Below are positions 44,950 to 56,140 of a DNA stretch of 64,000 nucleotides, piece after piece. This DNA comes from Neonectria sp. B-13. Lineage: Eukaryota > Ascomycota > Sordariomycetes > Hypocreales > Nectriaceae. A program made the position numbers and the translations under genes. Below the pieces are notes generated by a model. That model was not told the DNA's origin. It saw only the letters and a list, made by a program, of their open reading frames with translations, and ran no database searches. The stretch spans positions 744,001-808,000 of the forward strand of contig NOKP01000020.1 in assembly GCA_002682825.1 (NCBI GenBank), read 5' to 3'. Within the stretch, counting starts at the first letter, position 1. Each line of letters opens with the position of its first letter.

Positions 44950-46644
44950 CTCGATGGACGGCTGGCACACAGCTTGAGCTGGGGATTAATGTTGAAGTGT
45001 GATCTGGCGGTGCATCAAAACATTCAGCTTGCCCGGATAATAATCACGCGCTGCCTGGATAAAGTCGATACGCCGACGCTCGACCGGAGTTTCGTGCCCC
45101 GCCGGAGTTCCGGTCGGACTATCTCCCAGCAGCCCCCAGCGAGCGTCGACCACGATCAAAGGTCTGGTGAGAAGGTAAATACTAGCAATGTCCCCTCAAA
45201 TTGGTCAGTTGGGTATAAGACTTTAAAATAAAGGCCTAGGAATTTATCCCCCTTCGGCGAGGTTGCGTGGAACTTGGTACCAAGAACTTGTAGTTCTGAT
45301 GTGACCAAACCCCATCATAAGGAATCCACAGGAGTGGCGAAAGCGATGAGCGACGAGGAAGATACCAGTAAGGCTGAAATTAAAAGGCCTGATATGGAAG
45401 GGTTCTAGTGTATAGTTGTGGCGATCATGTTCCTTAACCAGCGGGGCTATTACCTACTTCACCAGAGACAAGGATTCCAAGACAACACTACAATATGATC
45501 CAGGATAAGGACAGGCCAGGAACAGCAGCGCTGAACACTAGGGTGTGCAGCAATGATTGGCGACAGGGCCGCGACAGCACCACAACGCAACTTAGTGATG
45601 CGTCTGTACTACACATATTAAGATTGTTTCGCGGAATGACTTGAGGACATTCGCACAGCTAATCAACTGTAGTGCCACATCCTCAAAATTCCAGAAGCCC
45701 GCCCATCACAACGCCGACAGATGCGCCATGACGGAGTGCAGCGGAAGGTTACTTTAGAAGTGTTCCCGCGAACGCGCTAGCTTCATCATGAAAGGAGAAT
45801 TAGAATTGGTGGTGGGCACCATGTTTTCCCCTAAAACACCGGCGATCAAGGGTTTCTAAGCCACCCACGATTATTACTAAGATATAAATAACAACTCCCT
45901 TGCAGCAGGGGAGAGTTCATTCCATGTAGCGATTCTTGTACGCATACATGATGAACTCAGATGACCTGCGCCACATCTGACAGCGTATATCAGGCGGTCA
46001 ATTACGGAGTACACTGGGACAAGTGTGCCAAGAAAGATAGCAAAGAGGGATGCCTGTGTAACGGCCAAGAGCTGGGCTTACCCATGCTCAACTGAACGCC
46101 CATGACCAACGGAGTCACTGCGAGGCGGAAGTGTATAGTTTAGGCGCCTTTGCAATTTTACTGCGATAGTTAGTGTTGTATTAGATGGCACGACGCGCCC
46201 TGCAATTACGGATGGTAGCTTTAAGAACTCGAATCTCTTCTCTTTCTTCATTCAGACCATATTCCAGTACTCAAAGCCAAATTATCAATAAAAAAGAAAA
46301 ACTATATCACACATAAACTAGTTGTTGTGATAAAATCAGGCTGTTGACTTGAGGGGTCAGGGTTCGATTTAAGTGGTTGGTTTTCTGCAAGGCGACGTCT
46401 CACAACATTTGGGCTCGTATTCACGGAACAGTTTACAAAATAACTCAACTGGGGGCTTTTTTCTGTCTCTGTGTATCGGTGGCTGCGTTAGAGCATTGTA
46501 AATGGGCCCTCGGGTGCGGCAAGGAGAGCGTGTCTTCGTCGACGTGAAGTATATAAGTTCCCCTACAATCTACTCCCTATACGGGACTTTCTATATGAAA
46601 AGATTCAACTGCCTGCACCACAGTATATTACCCAATCACCAAAT
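44950..46644. other. Intergenic, AT-rich, with a tRNA-like relic
   Basis: About 1.7 kb between divergent genes. No coding frame. A degenerate tRNA-like segment lies near 46310-46385 (own entry). Confidence 0.5.
46310..46385 (+). pseudogene. tRNA-Asn-like relic
   Basis: A 5-bp anticodon stem (TCAGG with CTTGA, one G-T pair) encloses the 7-base loop CTGTTGA, giving anticodon GTT (Asn). A T-arm-like GGGTTCGATTT follows at the right spacing. The T stem does not pair and the D arm and acceptor stem are not clear, with many T and A where a working gene would have C and G. This looks like a mutated tRNA copy rather than an active gene, and chance similarity is possible. Confidence 0.35.
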
Positions 46645-49005
46645 ATGACACACTGGCATGATGAAGACCCTCTGGCTCAATGCCCTAACAGAGGCCCTGA
46701 TGGACAACATCTGAACTTGGATTCAGAAAACGACCAGCCGAGCAGCTCAACAGAGCTAGAGCCGTTTATCGGGTCTTTCGAGAACCGAGACTTGGGCTTG
46801 GAGCCAGAGGATGGTGTTGGGGATACCTCATCCTCTCTGTGCCCTGCAGTCTCGTCGATGGACTTACCCGCAGTCCAGCATACGGACAGCCTCTCGCCAC
46901 AAACTGTCAGGTCGAATAGTATTTCCATGCAATCACCTGCTTCTCCGACAATCAAGCCGCTTTGGAGAGTATGGGCTCTCGAGATGGCGGCTATCCTGCT
47001 CAGCTTCTCCGGATTTGCCTATAGGTCACCTCGGAATCTTCAGGCTGCATTGGGAGTTATCACAAGCACTGACACACCCACTCCACTATCCGCAGTAATT
47101 GTGGTCGTCCTTTTCAATTTCGATAACAAGAAGTTGCCAGATTGGCCACTGGGCACTACGTTGAACACGTTTCTTGCCTTCTGCACCACACTAACAAAAG
47201 CTGCTTTCATGTTGCCCATTTCCGTAGCCATCAGCCAGGTTCAGTGGACCTGGTTCCTCCAGGAGCGGCCGCTCTACGACTTTCATGTCCTCGACCAGGC
47301 TAGTAGGGGCTGTTGGGGTTCTCTACTTTTGCTGCGGCGGGTCCGTTTCCAGCACTTTGTCACCCTTGGAGCGCTTCTCATGATACTGAGTGCTATCACG
47401 TCTCCGGTCACGCAGCTTGTTATCAACTACCCTATTCGAGACGTAGTGGCTTCGGAGGAGGCTAGTACCTCGGTTACACGGTCCATGTATTCACTGAGAG
47501 ACCGAATTGATATTGCGGCAAGCAAGGCTATGTCACTGGCTACTGCAACAGACCAGACTAGCTTCTTGAGTCCAATCCCCCCCCTTGGAGCGTTTTGCGC
47601 CACAGGAAACTGTACCTTTGACAGGTACCACTCACTGGGCGTCTGTGTTAAGATTGCAAACGTATCTGCGCAACTGCAAATCGAAGAGTTTGACGATATA
47701 GAGTCGTTAGACATACCCGTTTTACATGACCCTGAGACTTCGCACATAATTCCCGGCGCCAAGATATGGAAGGCATCGCTTCCTGGCGGTTACGACTTAG
47801 TACACCAAACCAAGTTGGGATTGCTCACGGATATGCTGAGCGGCAGTCAGAACTTTGGGTTTCGAAATGACGCAGACCTGTTGCAGACGAGAATCGCTTC
47901 GTTTGTGCTGATCTACACTTCCCCGGTGGTTCCAAACGATTCATGGCTGGACAATCCACAAGGGATCGACACAAAGATGATACTGGATGATATTGATGAG
48001 TTCCGGCATGAGGCTATGGAAATCTTATTACACCTCTGTGTTCAGTCATACGATACAAGAGTACATCTAGGCATGGAAACGACTCGCTTGGTAAAATCGC
48101 TAGCCAAGCCGGTTGAGCAAGAAACCGGCACCTTCCTGGATATGAACTGCACATCTTTGTTGCATGACGGACGACTAACATGCACAGAAAAGCCATCACG
48201 GTGGAACGATACGATTCGTCTCGAGAGCCCAGTCAAGTTTCCTTTTGGGCAGAACTCATCACTCGAAGAACATAACTTCAGCGCCAATTACCGTTCAATG
48301 GAAATGATGGCACGGCAACTGAAGTCACGCCTCGCAGGATACAGTATTGCCAAATATCATCCTCGCTATTTTCCAAATCCGAAGGTCTTCTCCAACGGAT
48401 ATGATTTTGTCGAGAGACTCTATCAAAATGTTCTCTTCTCGCCGGACAACATTGTCAACCACACCCGCCGGTATACTTGCCTTACAAACCTGTATACAAA
48501 TGTTGCTACCTCTTTGTCATCAGCGTGAGTCCAACTCATAATCCCAAATCGTTCTAATCGTCGCGAAGCATCGTGACACACTCCAGGCCCTGAAGCTGAC
48601 TCTTGGCTGGTAATAACTAGAATGCGCGACGGTCAGCGGCAGGCCTATATGAAAGACGTCCTCAATGTCACGGGACAGGCCTGGAAGGAGGAATCCTACG
48701 TTCATATCACTTGGGGATGGCTCTCCTTCCTCGCCGTGGAGCTTGTGTTTGCGGCTATTTTCTTGATCCTTACAATTCTTACCCAGAGCAGCCTCGGGAG
48801 CAGCCAGCAATTAGGTCAAGAAGACGTTCCAGTGTTCTGGGACATTAAAGATTCGCCCTTGGCGACTCTTGTCGTTCTTGGGGCTGAGTCCCAAGCTGCG
48901 GCAGGCGGTGGTCTACAGCCTATGGCCGAGCTCGAGAAGGCTGCGAGGGGACTTACCGTAAAGCTTGAAGGAAACAAGGTCAATTCTTGTCAGAGTTTGA
49001 GTTAG
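46645..49005 (+). CDS. DUF3176 family membrane protein
   Basis: Two exons, 46645-48524 and 48621-49005 (intron 48525-48620), give 754 residues. The N-terminal about 100 residues are polar and Ser-rich. DUF3176 begins at WRVWALEMAAILLSFSGF (about residues 108-128, first membrane helix). It continues with LGTTLNTFLAFCTTLTKAAF and the VAISQVQWTWF block near residue 192. A large extracytosolic part contains the CATGNCTF Cys block and several Asn-glycosylation sites. A final membrane helix, WLSFLAVELVFAAIFLILTI, lies in the second exon. The tail ends with a DIKDSPLATLVVLG block, which is typical. Function is unknown for this fungal family. Location in the plasma or vacuolar membrane is inferred. 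Confidence 0.92.
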
Positions 49006-49346
49006 GCAAGGGCGAATGTCTTTGGTTAAGGATATCTTGACAGTTAATTATGCATAGTTTACAAGTGCGGAGAAGAATTTGGTCAGTAACGGATATTCCG
49101 TCCCTCCCCTCCCCCCCACAAAGACGGTTGATTTTCTTCATCCCTGGTCCTCAATGCCGATCTCGCTTGAGTTGCTACGATTGCCAATGGGAGGCTGAGT
49201 GACTCGCCACAATGAACGGGACCAGTCAGATCGCTGAAAGGTAGGAAGCTTGGATTCCAATAAGTTCGAGTTGCAGGATTGTGGTTGCATCTGAGACGGA
49301 TGGACCAAAGTAAGTATCTGTTTCTAATCACGCCATTCATCAATGC

Positions 49347-49404
49347 CATCACATGCTCAGGCTATCACATGTTCAGGCCATCACATGTTCAGGCCATCAC
49401 AAGG
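49347..49404 (+). repeat. 16-bp tandem repeat, about 3.5 copies
   Basis: The unit CATCACATGTTCAGGC occurs three times without a gap (49347, 49363, 49379) plus a partial fourth. The first two copies each differ from the third by one base. Confidence 0.9.
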
Positions 49405-50549
49405 TTCCTCTGCCCGTTTGTCTTCCAAGTCTGACCTCTTTGACCTCTCTCAATGGACCTTGATGCCCTCAACAACCCGGTCATCCTGGATAACACATTT
49501 TCTATCCCTTTCTAAGGATCCAATCACATTCGTAAAGACTTTCCTTTCCGCTAGAATAAATAGAAATCAAAAGCTTCCCATTATTTGAAGACCACAAGCA
49601 TCGGATGCCATTCGTATTACGGTAGCCTCAGTGGAAAGTTGCTTTATGCGGTCACTTTCAGCTGAATGCGGCTCAGTCTGCATACAACCTTTCTCAACGA
49701 ATCATTCCCAATCAATCCAGAAGAAACCCATGAATGACGTGCACCTGCGGAGCAGTGGCATATACGACCTGTACAACAGTGTAACCTATCAGTTCCGAGA
49801 CCCCACCCTGAGTGTGCTCTTGGCCTTTCCATGAATTTCCAAGACTTCTGTTTCAATCAATCGGCGGCCAGAGTGTTCATCATGCATCAGCCGTGTCTCG
49901 GTTTTCACCGCGATACATCCATGGTCCTCCTGCATATCGGAACACTGGTGAGACCTGAGAAGACTTCTGGTTGGTCGAACACGTCTCCGCCCAGGTATTG
50001 TGTGAAGTACGGCAGATGGCGATCTCATGCGGCGTGGCTTCGGTTAACTTACCCCGGCTATGCTCCTCTCTTCCTTGGCCCTTGTGTTAGACTCGAGTGA
50101 TTGGTTCCTGTGTCTACCAAGTGAGGGGGTGATGTTGCCTTGCTCTAGTAACCATTCTATCGCCAAACCAGAAAAACCAAACAACAGTCTACTTCAGACT
50201 TGCGTGTATGTCTCTGGAGCCAGCGGGAAACACCTGTCTTGGAGTGTCCGCTCACTTTATGTCTGTCTTGGGGTAAGCACTTTGTAAATGCTATGAATGG
50301 TCAAACCAGTATCGGCTGCGTAATTTGCCGCGTGGAATCGACTGGAGATGGATGCAAGGAGATCGGGATACAATTCGTCGAGCAGCGTAGGGTGTCTCAG
50401 ATTCTCCCGCGTCTCACGGGGCTAAGTGCATGCAATACGTCACACTTGCTCTGTGGCTGACTTGTTGAAACATCAGAGAATACAGTACAATGGAAATGCA
50501 AGTACTTGCGGAATTCAAGTGAAGACAACGAATACCCCGCCGCTTCAGG

Positions 50550-50556
50550 TATAAAA
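50550..50556 (+). promoter_or_regulatory. Likely TATA box of coactosin-like gene
   Basis: TATAAAA about 120 bases upstream of the start ATG at 50674. Confidence 0.55.
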
Positions 50557-50673
50557 TGAGCTTCACATCCCGTCTTTAATAGGGGTATATCAACCACCAG
50601 TGCTAGTTTCCATTCAAGCCAACACAAGCAGAACTACCTACTACTTCTCACATAACTTCAAATTCAAGACAAG

Positions 50674-51170
50674 ATGCCTCTGAAACTTGACAACGAAAGC
50701 GAGTTTAGAGAGGCCCAAGCCGCGCTCCTCAACGTCAACTCAGTGAGCGGCTGGCTTCTTCTCAACTACGTCGGGCCGTCGACGATTCACTTTGCGGCCG
50801 GCGGTGAGGGCGGCCTCGAAGACATCACCAACCAACTCGAGGAAGACCAAATCCAGTACGCCCTGGTGCGCATCGCTGCCCCGGAACGTAACAGGACGAC
50901 TGTCCGAGATGTCTTCGTGACATCCATCGGCCCTGGAGTCGGCATCGTTGAGAAGGGAAAGAAGACTGCCCATCTCGGGGACGCTCAGGTTCTTCTACAG
51001 CCCTTCCACGCCGAAGTCACAGTTCTCAACAAAAAGAATTTGACTACTGAAACGTAAGCAGCTCTCACTGACTGTTGAATTGTTCTGATTTGCGCCTCGT
51101 TGCTAATTGACACCATAAAAGCCTCCTGGACCGCTCGGCTCCGCTATCAGGCAGTAGAGTGATCGAATAA
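50674..51170 (+). CDS. Coactosin-like ADF-H domain protein
   Basis: Small actin-filament-binding protein of the ADF/cofilin homology family, cytosolic. Two exons, 50674-51053 and 51122-51170 (intron 51054-51121), encode 142 residues. One ADF-H domain covers nearly the whole protein: GWLLLNYVGPSTIHFAAGG (about residues 26-45), the QIQYALVRIAAPERN strand block with the conserved Tyr, VTSIGPGVGIVEKGK (about residue 88) and the KTAHLGDAQVLLQPFHAEV helix. The VEKGKK stretch corresponds to the coactosin actin-contact region. The last exon adds only 16 residues. The gene is short for coactosin-like proteins but complete. It is separated from its neighbours by long intergenic DNA and follows a TATA box. 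Confidence 0.9.
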
Positions 51171-51715
51171 AGGGGACCTGTGATGGAATCTGGCATGCCG
51201 TGTGTAACCTAAGGCGGATACGAGAATAAAAGGCTGAGAAGGTATCGGTGCTATGTGTGGTAGCGTTCAGACACGGCCTCGAACATCCGGCCCGGGCAGT
51301 CAACATCCTCGTTCGCACTTAGATAGATGGCCATCTTCAATTCATGTCTGAGACCCTAACCCTACATTACTGTCCTCGATCAATCATTTGGTACATTGCA
51401 ATTGGTCCTGTTGCAACCCCCCACGTACTTGGTATAACTAATCTGTCGCATTAATTGTAGTACGCCATGTGGCTTTCCATGGGAGTCGAGGATGGCAATG
51501 AGGAGACATACAGTCATGAATTGCATGTAGTAAATCATTTAGTAATTACACAAGCTCATAAAACGGAACTACTTAGCTGGAATCAATCGGCCAGTAAAAT
51601 CTCCTAGCACAAGCAATTCCCCTCTGTGAAGGTTGAACATTTTCCTCCTTCAACACTTGAAAGCATCGACACGAGCTGTAAGATAACGCCTGCAATCATT
51701 CCATCTAGCCTCTGA
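51171..51715. other. Intergenic between convergent genes, no gene seen
   Basis: About 545 bases containing the 3' ends of two convergent genes. No supported frame. Confidence 0.55.
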
Positions 51716-53143
51716 TTACCAACGAGCTCGACTCTGCCGTTCATACTCCTCTTCCGAGTATCCATCCCACTCATCCTGCAAATCACGAACATTGGCCCCA
51801 CTGCCAGACCCCTGGCCGGGGCAGTGTCGGCCTCGGAAGGTGATACTCTGGTAGGAAAACTGTCCCTCAATACGACCGTCGCCCAGGAACTTAATCCAGC
51901 CATCGTTCCTATCGCCGTACATGATGGGGCCCTGATCCTCAGTGCCGCACCACTTGAATGGCACAGGGTCGCGCGACGACCGCCACGGCCGTCTCTGGAA
52001 GTACATGACGCCTTCGATGACTCCTAATTCGAACTTGCCCCATACACTCGTGCCGGCGAGAGTGAGGGACAAGTCAAAGTCTGAGCCATAGTGCGGCCAC
52101 TGAGAGGTGACGTAAGGACATTTGATATCGTAGGAGCCGTTGAGAAGACCGAGGGGTGCGAGGCTGACGTCGCCATAGGTGTCAGCGTCGTCGTCATCGT
52201 CGATAGCTTCGTAGTACGGCGGAGGGGACTCATCATAGCCCTGGGACGAGTGATTATCGTCATCGTGATCATTGTATTCGTCGTGGTCATTGTACCCGTC
52301 GTGCCCGTCGTATCCGTCGTAGTTGGGCTGTGGAGGAGGGAACGGGATCCGATCTCGTCCCATGAACGCAGCGCTGCGTCGTGCAGTTTGCTTGGTTCGA
52401 AAGCGAGACGGCGGGGAGACGGCGGTTGCGGGTGTGTCGCGACTTGGGCCTTGGGAGAGGCCGCCTCGGCGAGCGCGGGCGGTGGGTTTCTTCGCCGGCG
52501 TAGCAGATGCAGCTTTTGGTGTTGCCTTCTTCTTGGGTGTCGCCGGTTTTGCTTTCGGCGCTGGCTTCTCTTTGGACGCGGCAGTCTTTGGCTTGGGCGT
52601 AGGCTTGGCCTTCTCCTTGGGCTCAGTAGTCTTCGCCTTCTTCACGGCGCGTGGCTTGGGAGAATTGTTGCCCGAAACGGTGACGTTGATGGTGACATTC
52701 GTGATACCAGCCGCGCCCTCCGCTTTCCGCTTGACTCCCGCGGCCTTCGTGGTGCCCGCCTTGGCCACGACGTTAACGGCCTTCTTCGCCTCTCTGTCCT
52801 TCTTCGTCCACTCCTTCTTGAGGCTCCCCTCCAGCTTGGTGATGTGCGACGGCACGGCCAGCTTCCCGCGCTCGATGGCATCCGAGAGACGCATGCGGGC
52901 GACGCTCTTGGTCTTGGACGGCGGCAGCCCGTAGTGTAGGAGTTGGGCCTCGAACCAGTGCGCGGGGTGGGCCCTGTCATTGCCCGACTTGAAGTGCTCC
53001 TTGAGCTCCGCGAGCGTGGCGCGGCGGTGGCGGTTCTGGTTGGATGCGCTGGCGAAGAAGTCGCCGTTGGCGAAGGCGAAGCCGTCTCCGGTGACTGGAG
53101 GCGCACCCGACCAGGCGTCGGCAGCTGGAGTTTTGGGGGGCAT
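51716..53143 (-). CDS. Lys/Ala/Pro-rich fungal protein with Asp-rich linker, function unknown
   Basis: Single exon, 475 residues. I do not recognise a named domain, but the layout is common in Sordariomycetes. The N-terminal part (about residues 20-110) contains HRRATLAELKEHF and YGLPPSKTKSVARMRLSDAI, resembling a SAP-like helix pair. A long Lys/Ala/Pro linker (about 110-230) recalls linker histone tails and carries several basic patches, so a nuclear location is likely. It is followed by an Asp/Tyr/His repeat zone (YDGYDGHDGYNDHD, about 275-305). The C-terminal globular part (about 345-445) has SQWPHYGSDFDLSLTL and KFELGVIEGVMYFQRRPW, then FKWCGTEDQGP and FLGDGRIEGQF, a beta-rich fungal module of unknown role. 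The ending is charged. DNA or chromatin binding is only inferred. Confidence 0.8.
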   Translation of the reverse strand: MPPKTPAADAWSGAPPVTGDGFAFANGDFFASASNQNRHRRATLAELKEHFKSGNDRAHPAHWFEAQLLHYGLPPSKTKSVARMRLSDAIERGKLAVPSHITKLEGSLKKEWTKKDREAKKAVNVVAKAGTTKAAGVKRKAEGAAGITNVTINVTVSGNNSPKPRAVKKAKTTEPKEKAKPTPKPKTAASKEKPAPKAKPATPKKKATPKAASATPAKKPTARARRGGLSQGPSRDTPATAVSPPSRFRTKQTARRSAAFMGRDRIPFPPPQPNYDGYDGHDGYNDHDEYNDHDDDNHSSQGYDESPPPYYEAIDDDDDADTYGDVSLAPLGLLNGSYDIKCPYVTSQWPHYGSDFDLSLTLAGTSVWGKFELGVIEGVMYFQRRPWRSSRDPVPFKWCGTEDQGPIMYGDRNDGWIKFLGDGRIEGQFSYQSITFRGRHCPGQGSGSGANVRDLQDEWDGYSEEEYERQSRARW

Positions 53144-53618
53144 CGCTAGTGATGGGCCGCGGACGGGGAGGAGAGGACGTCACTGTCGTGGTCGCTGGGG
53201 GATGGTTTCCGGGTGAGACTTGAAGAAGTGTTGTGTTTTTGTGACGATGGTTGTGATGGTGGTGGTCGAGAACCTGGTTAACTGAGGGGTGGTGTTGCAC
53301 TGCGGCTGGTGGTGCAATGATGGTGCAGCGCCCGTTGTCATGCATGTTATGTTTGCTTCTTGGCTGTGTGCGATGTCGGCCGGGTTACCGTCAGTGGTGC
53401 CTGATCACGACCTCACTACCAGCTCACCTTGCTCAGGATGGTGGAGGAAACAAGGAATTGATGGGGGAAAGAAATTAAAGACATCCAAACATTGAGGCTG
53501 CAATATATACGTGAATTGGACATGCTCTTTTTTCTTTCATAGCTTGACAAAGGACTCCCTGGTCCATACATCTAATCTATCAAGGAAAGTGGCCTGGATA
53601 CTACTAGTATGGCGTAAC
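53144..53618. other. Intergenic, no gene seen
   Basis: About 475 bases holding the promoter of the Lys-rich gene and the 3' flank of the Zn2Cys6 regulator, both on the minus strand. No frame of note. Confidence 0.55.
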
Positions 53619-55511
53619 TCATTGCTCATCCAAAGTCTTCAAAAGTCGTATGCATTTACCTAAACTCGCAAACACGTTAGCCCAAAGTGTTGCAATAACC
53701 TTTGATCAACTCGACGGGAAAACACGCACCTGCAACTCCCCACCGCTGTGCAAGAAGCGTCAACGCGCCCATCAGCAGCTGCAACGTCTCCCTTGCCCCG
53801 TCAACGACATCGCCCTCTCGAATAAACCACTCGCACTCGGTCGCGGCGTCGTATAGGCATTGGATGACTAGCGGGTTAGACCTGGCCAGATTCTCGGCGC
53901 CCTGTTGGAGCACACATCGCGCGAGCGCCGCGCCGCGGAGGGCGATGATCTGCTTTATCCCCGCGATGGACTCGGTCTGCATGGCGCTTTCTTCCGGCAG
54001 TCGCGGCGCCTGGACGTCCGGCTGGTTACATGCGTACATGTGGTACAGGGCCATATCGATGGTGGAAGCCGCCGCGTCGTCTTCGACGGGCTGCGAGAGG
54101 TAGCTGTCCAGGGCGGTCAGGGTCGCGCTCAACTGGAGGGCCTCATTCAGGATGAACTCCTGGGTCTGGGCGTTCTTTCGGCAGTTTCGATGGTTGATGA
54201 CGCGCCCGAGGATGTGCGACGCCTGGCAAACCCGCGCAAACGGGCCGATGTTCACTTCGGGCAAGAAGCCGGTCGTGTAAAGGGCCTGCGTCGTGCCTAT
54301 CTCGCCTCGCAGCCATTCTGTATCCCTCGTGGGCAGCAGGTCGCCTTGTGCTGGCTCTGGAATGGCGAGGGGGAGGCCCGTAGGACCGATATTGATACAG
54401 CTTTGTCACTATTAGTCTCGAGGGACAGATCCAACAAACAAACGTCCGGAAGCACTAACTGCTCTAGTATCGACGCAGCCCACCATGTACGCCGTTCCTC
54501 CTCCCAGTACGTCCACGTTGGCGGCGTCAGAAACAGCTGTGTAGAGTTCTTCCGGTCGTGGATGCCCCGCAAGATACCAAGTCTTGCGGCGCGACCAACG
54601 GTTAGGTACGCGGCTGGGAAGATACCGTGACCCATTTCATACAACGCGATGAGGACAAGAGACTGAAGGACATGAAGAGACGCTGGTGACACATCCTCCA
54701 TGAGACTTACGTAGCTCTTTGCCGTCCTGTATGGCCCGGCATCGACGGCCGACGTGTTCTGGAGCGGTGTGCCTTCGGACACCAGCTTCATACACAACAG
54801 CAACAGGGCCAGGCCTGACGACTCGGCTGGGTTATTAGCCTGAATAATCTGGTTCAAGCTCTTCTTGCTGATGAATGGGAACCATGTATCAACGGTGCTG
54901 AAGTAAGACTCGCAGACGGCATTTGCGCCCGACCCGAGCAATTGTGAGACCTGTGCAGGAACAGGGTAGGTGCTTCTCCTTAGGGCAGAATGGGAGATGG
55001 ACTGGAAGAGTTCGGTGTCGAGGAAGAAGGCATCTGGGAATGGGTTAACGACCTCGTTGCTGCTCGAGGTCAAAGAGGCCGCGGAGGAGGTGGACGGGTC
55101 CTCATCCGAGTGGCGGGAACCGTAGGGTTTCCGCCTGGCAGGGTAATCGCAGGACTTGCCCAAGCGAACACACTTGAATATATTTGTCAGCTGATGTCGA
55201 CTGAGAAAGTGGGCGGCGTACCAGAGAGCAGCACGGGAGCTCGCGTTGACACTTCCTCTTGAGGCGGCTGCCGGTTTAGTTCAGACCCGAGTCTCGGAGA
55301 TATCGGCAGGAAATGTCAGCATTTACCTGCACTGTCGACACGCCTGCGGCGCTCGCCCCAGTCCGTCGGGGGGAGACTGGCCGGCGGAAGGTTCCGGCGA
55401 GAAGAAGCTGGGAGAGAACATTGTCCCGTGGCCGATGCAAGGGCGTGATGCCGGTGTTGTTGACCCGAGCCCGGAGGGTTGGAACTTTGAGGAGCGGGCC
55501 ATGCCCCGCAT
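53619..55511 (-). CDS. Zn2Cys6 fungal transcription factor
   Basis: Nuclear regulator with an N-terminal Zn(II)2Cys6 DNA-binding cluster. Five exons: 55511-55327, 55267-55222, 55172-54460, 54400-53730 and 53659-53619; 551 residues. The cluster is encoded over three exons and, once joined, reads ACRQCSRLKRKC, then QRELPCCSLC, then VRLGKSCDYP. This has the spacing C-x2-C-x6-C-x6-C-x2-C-x6-C (about residues 58-84). The fungal-specific domain follows: VDTWFPFISKKSLNQII, GPYRTAKSYVSLMED, GRAARLGILRGIH and RRTWWAASILEHCINIGPTG. The last four residues of the ILEH join come from the third intron (54401-54459). The other introns are 55268-55326, 55173-55221 and 53660-53729. The start is uncertain; the first in-frame ATG was used, and later ones at residues 4 and 31 are possible. 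Head-to-head with SDR 2. Confidence 0.9.
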
Positions 55512-56140
55512 GTGCGGGGGATTGGAGCGGGAGAGCGGACATTCAGAGAGCGGGCCAGAATCCGACTAGGTCAGGCTCAAAGGATAGGGAACACGCCAGA
55601 GGAAAGAGACGCGATAATTCCTCTTCAATATTGCATGTTCAAAGTAATCAATCAACTTGTTTAGAACCTGGTTGACAACATTTGGTATATTCTTTTTTAC
55701 TCTCCAAGCCCAGCTTCACTCGCAGTGCAAACGGGACTTATTCACAGACTCACTTTTGTGAGAGTGGGCAGTACGGCCCAAACCCGCCCAATTGTCCGCT
55801 CTCCGGCCCCGCTTGGCCCGTCCCACGCCGCTACTGACGGATTGTCCATGGGCATTTTCCGTTTTGCAGCGTGAACCTTGGCATCACAGCGGATAATCCA
55901 ACCTCTAAACTACTGCCTGTTGTTATGCGAGCACGCTTCAGGCTCCAGTTTCCCAGGATCCTGCTGGGCCCGACAACAAGGAGCCATGCCTCTCCATCGT
56001 GTATAAAAGGGAGCCTCTGTCCTCGCAGTTATTGAGTTCCGATCAATCCAAACTCAAGACGCACTCCCAGCCTACTTACACAATCTCGCCAAGCACCTCA
56101 ACCTCACCAAACACCTCAGCTTCAGCTTCACTCAAGAACC
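55512..56140. promoter_or_regulatory. Bidirectional promoter, Zn2Cys6 regulator and SDR 2
   Basis: About 630 bases separate the two start codons. A TATAAAA at 56002-56008 serves the SDR side. The stretch has several CGG and CCG triplets, the half-sites that Zn2Cys6 factors bind, but no obvious paired site was picked out. Regulation of the SDR by its neighbour is a reasonable guess only. Confidence 0.5.
56002..56008 (+). promoter_or_regulatory. Likely TATA box of SDR 2
   Basis: TATAAAA about 139 bases upstream of the start ATG at 56141. Confidence 0.6.

Larger units (their letters stand above)
49006..50673. other. Intergenic with a 16-bp tandem repeat, no gene seen
   Basis: About 1.7 kb. A 16-bp tandem array lies at 49347-49404 (own entry). 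A C-rich stretch lies near 49100-49120. The coactosin TATA box is at 50550-50556. Confidence 0.5.

Noticed and set aside
49347..49404. CRISPR-like array
   Set aside because: Repeats are contiguous without spacers, in a eukaryotic genome.
52091..52939. 282-codon plus-strand frame
   Set aside because: Antisense to the Lys/Asp-rich gene, with low-complexity composition mirroring the repeats.
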